A DNA stretch of 27,212 nt, from positions 1 to 27,212 of IMG/VR virus record IMGVR_UViG_3300005613_000005. The stretch is one strand, 5' to 3'. The position numbers and the translations under genes were made by a program. The stretch comes from a virus. Shown piece after piece: positions 26,503 through 27,212 of this stretch. How positions within the stretch are numbered: position 1 is the stretch's first letter; every line of letters starts with the position of its first letter. Under the pieces are notes generated by a model. The model saw only the letters and a list, made by a program, of their open reading frames with translations. It ran no database searches and had not been told where the DNA came from.

Positions 26503-27147
26503 TTAAAATACGTTACTGAACCATTTCTTAGCTCTATTTACTGTTCTTTGTATTGGCGAACGAACCGCCGCGAGACGATTGGTATCACCAGTTGCGCCGC
26601 GTGGATATTCTGGTATCTTTTCATCACGATAAGCGATCGCTTTAAAACGGAGTGTAAGATTAGCTAATTGTCCAGCTTTTATATTCTCTTGACGATCAAC
26701 AATCATTGCTCGCCCTGTATAAAACAACAATGAATCAGTCTGTGCATCACGCACTTCGATACTAATATGTTTATGAAATAAAAAAGAAAGTACATCGGGA
26801 GATATAAGTTGATTGGTTGGACCATTTCCAGGTATCACAAGACCGTTTAACGTTCCGGATACCATTATCTTGTTAGGTACAATTTCTATCGGCATGTAGT
26901 TGTCGATGCCCCATAGTTCTTTAGAGTCCGTCTGCATCCTCCACGAAACACCAGTAGCAAAAGCAGCGATACGACCGTTTATTTTTATAATAGTTCTAGC
27001 ACCTGTCATGTATTTTGCAGCAGGTTTAGCAGATAGTATACCTTGAAAACCACTTACTAAATTTTTACCAATGTTAGAAGGATCAATAGCGCTGGCAGCC
27101 GCACCCAACACTGAATTGTCACTAAAACCTTTTAAATAATCAGCCAT
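26503..27147 (-). CDS. Tail tube-like virion protein (214 aa)
   Basis: The core at residues ~50-175 is beta-rich: GARTIIKINGRIAAFATGVS, then ELWGIDNYMPIEIVPNKIMVSGTL and SIEVRDAQTDSLLFYTGRAMI, then LTLRFKAIAYRDE. This resembles tube or tube-initiator proteins of contractile phages. The glycine/alanine-rich N-terminus (~1-45) and basic C-terminus are extra. It sits just before the chaperone and tape measure, where tube genes normally lie. The start ATG follows TAAGGTATAAAT, in which the upstream stop TAA is part of the ribosome binding site. A tube-related baseplate component or terminator is also possible, since the sheath and any second tube gene would be outside the window. Confidence 0.6.
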   Translation of the reverse strand: MADYLKGFSDNSVLGAAASAIDPSNIGKNLVSGFQGILSAKPAAKYMTGARTIIKINGRIAAFATGVSWRMQTDSKELWGIDNYMPIEIVPNKIMVSGTLNGLVIPGNGPTNQLISPDVLSFLFHKHISIEVRDAQTDSLLFYTGRAMIVDRQENIKAGQLANLTLRFKAIAYRDEKIPEYPRGATGDTNRLAAVRSPIQRTVNRAKKWFSNVF

Positions 27148-27156
27148 ATTTATACC

Positions 27157-27212
27157 TTATGCAAATTGCTGTCCTAATCCTGACATAGCAGCTTCAAAAC
27201 TATCTTGATCTA
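27157..27212 (-). CDS. C-terminal end of an upstream gene (partial)
   Basis: Only about 18 codons are in the window, ending SFEAAMSGLGQQFA then TAA at 27157-27159. The frame is open to the right edge. It ends nine bases before the tube-like gene, so it probably belongs to the same operon. The product cannot be identified from this fragment. Confidence 0.6.
   Translation of the reverse strand, partial: DQDSFEAAMSGLGQQFA

Noticed and set aside
26477-26505. TATAAT-like hexamer in the gap before the chaperone gene as a promoter
   Set aside because: The hexamer at the proper distance upstream is TAAGCA, a weak -35, and the region is simply AT-rich. Not enough to call a promoter.
27147-27154. TATAAATA on the minus strand, identical to the T4 late promoter core, at the start of the tube-like gene
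   Set aside because: It overlaps the ATG itself and would give a message without a ribosome binding site; it is better explained as the AT-rich spacer between AAGG and ATG. AATAAATATG before the J-like gene is the same kind of spacer.
1-27212. Rho-independent terminators, tRNA genes, CRISPR arrays, attachment sites
   Set aside because: The short gaps contain no GC-rich hairpin followed by a T run, and I saw no tRNA-like or regularly spaced repeat structure. The only convincing hairpin is the frameshift-associated one at 26039-26062.

Overview
This window is a stretch of a tailed-phage genome encoding most of a contractile (myovirus-type) tail: tube-like protein, tail assembly chaperone, tape measure, baseplate hub, spike, baseplate wedge proteins and a giant fibre-like protein. 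All supported genes lie on the minus strand, so transcription runs from high to low coordinates. Coding density is almost total; the longest non-coding gap is about 50 bases and no stretch over 300 bases lacks a gene. No bacterial genes, tRNAs, integrase or CRISPR arrays are visible. The host cannot be told from this sequence. The very large tail proteins (2624 aa and at least 1734 aa) suggest a large-genome phage, which is inference.

Layout in transcription order. (1) 27212-25619: the last residues of an unknown gene, a tube-like virion protein, then the tail assembly chaperone. The chaperone ORF ends early, but an open -1 frame with no usable start codon continues to 25619 across a G5A4G run followed by a 7-bp hairpin, a classic programmed -1 frameshift layout (gpG/gpGT type). 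(2) 25609-22739: tape measure protein. (3) 22726-16570: baseplate hub, OB-fold spike, a small protein built of three ~70-aa repeats, an unidentified tail/baseplate protein, and a LysM plus gp25-like wedge protein starting at GTG. (4) 16519-5779: a 2624-aa baseplate J-like protein whose two J-type ends are separated by roughly 2200 residues of repeated modules, and a 746-aa protein in the gpI position carrying a chitin-binding-like (CBM5/12) module. (5) 5202-1: a giant fibre-like ORF read from a TTG codon behind a perfect AAGGAGG; it runs off the left edge.

Two related HNH endonuclease genes (8009-8635 and 5213-5746) sit at the two junctions flanking the 746-aa gene, each ending in or against the ribosome binding site of the next tail gene. 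They look like free-standing homing endonucleases that invaded the operon.

The most notable features are the frameshift cassette, the shared modules shuffled among the three giant tail proteins, the nested carbohydrate-binding-like insertion, the paired homing endonucleases, and a sharp CpG change inside the fibre gene at a repeat-module boundary.
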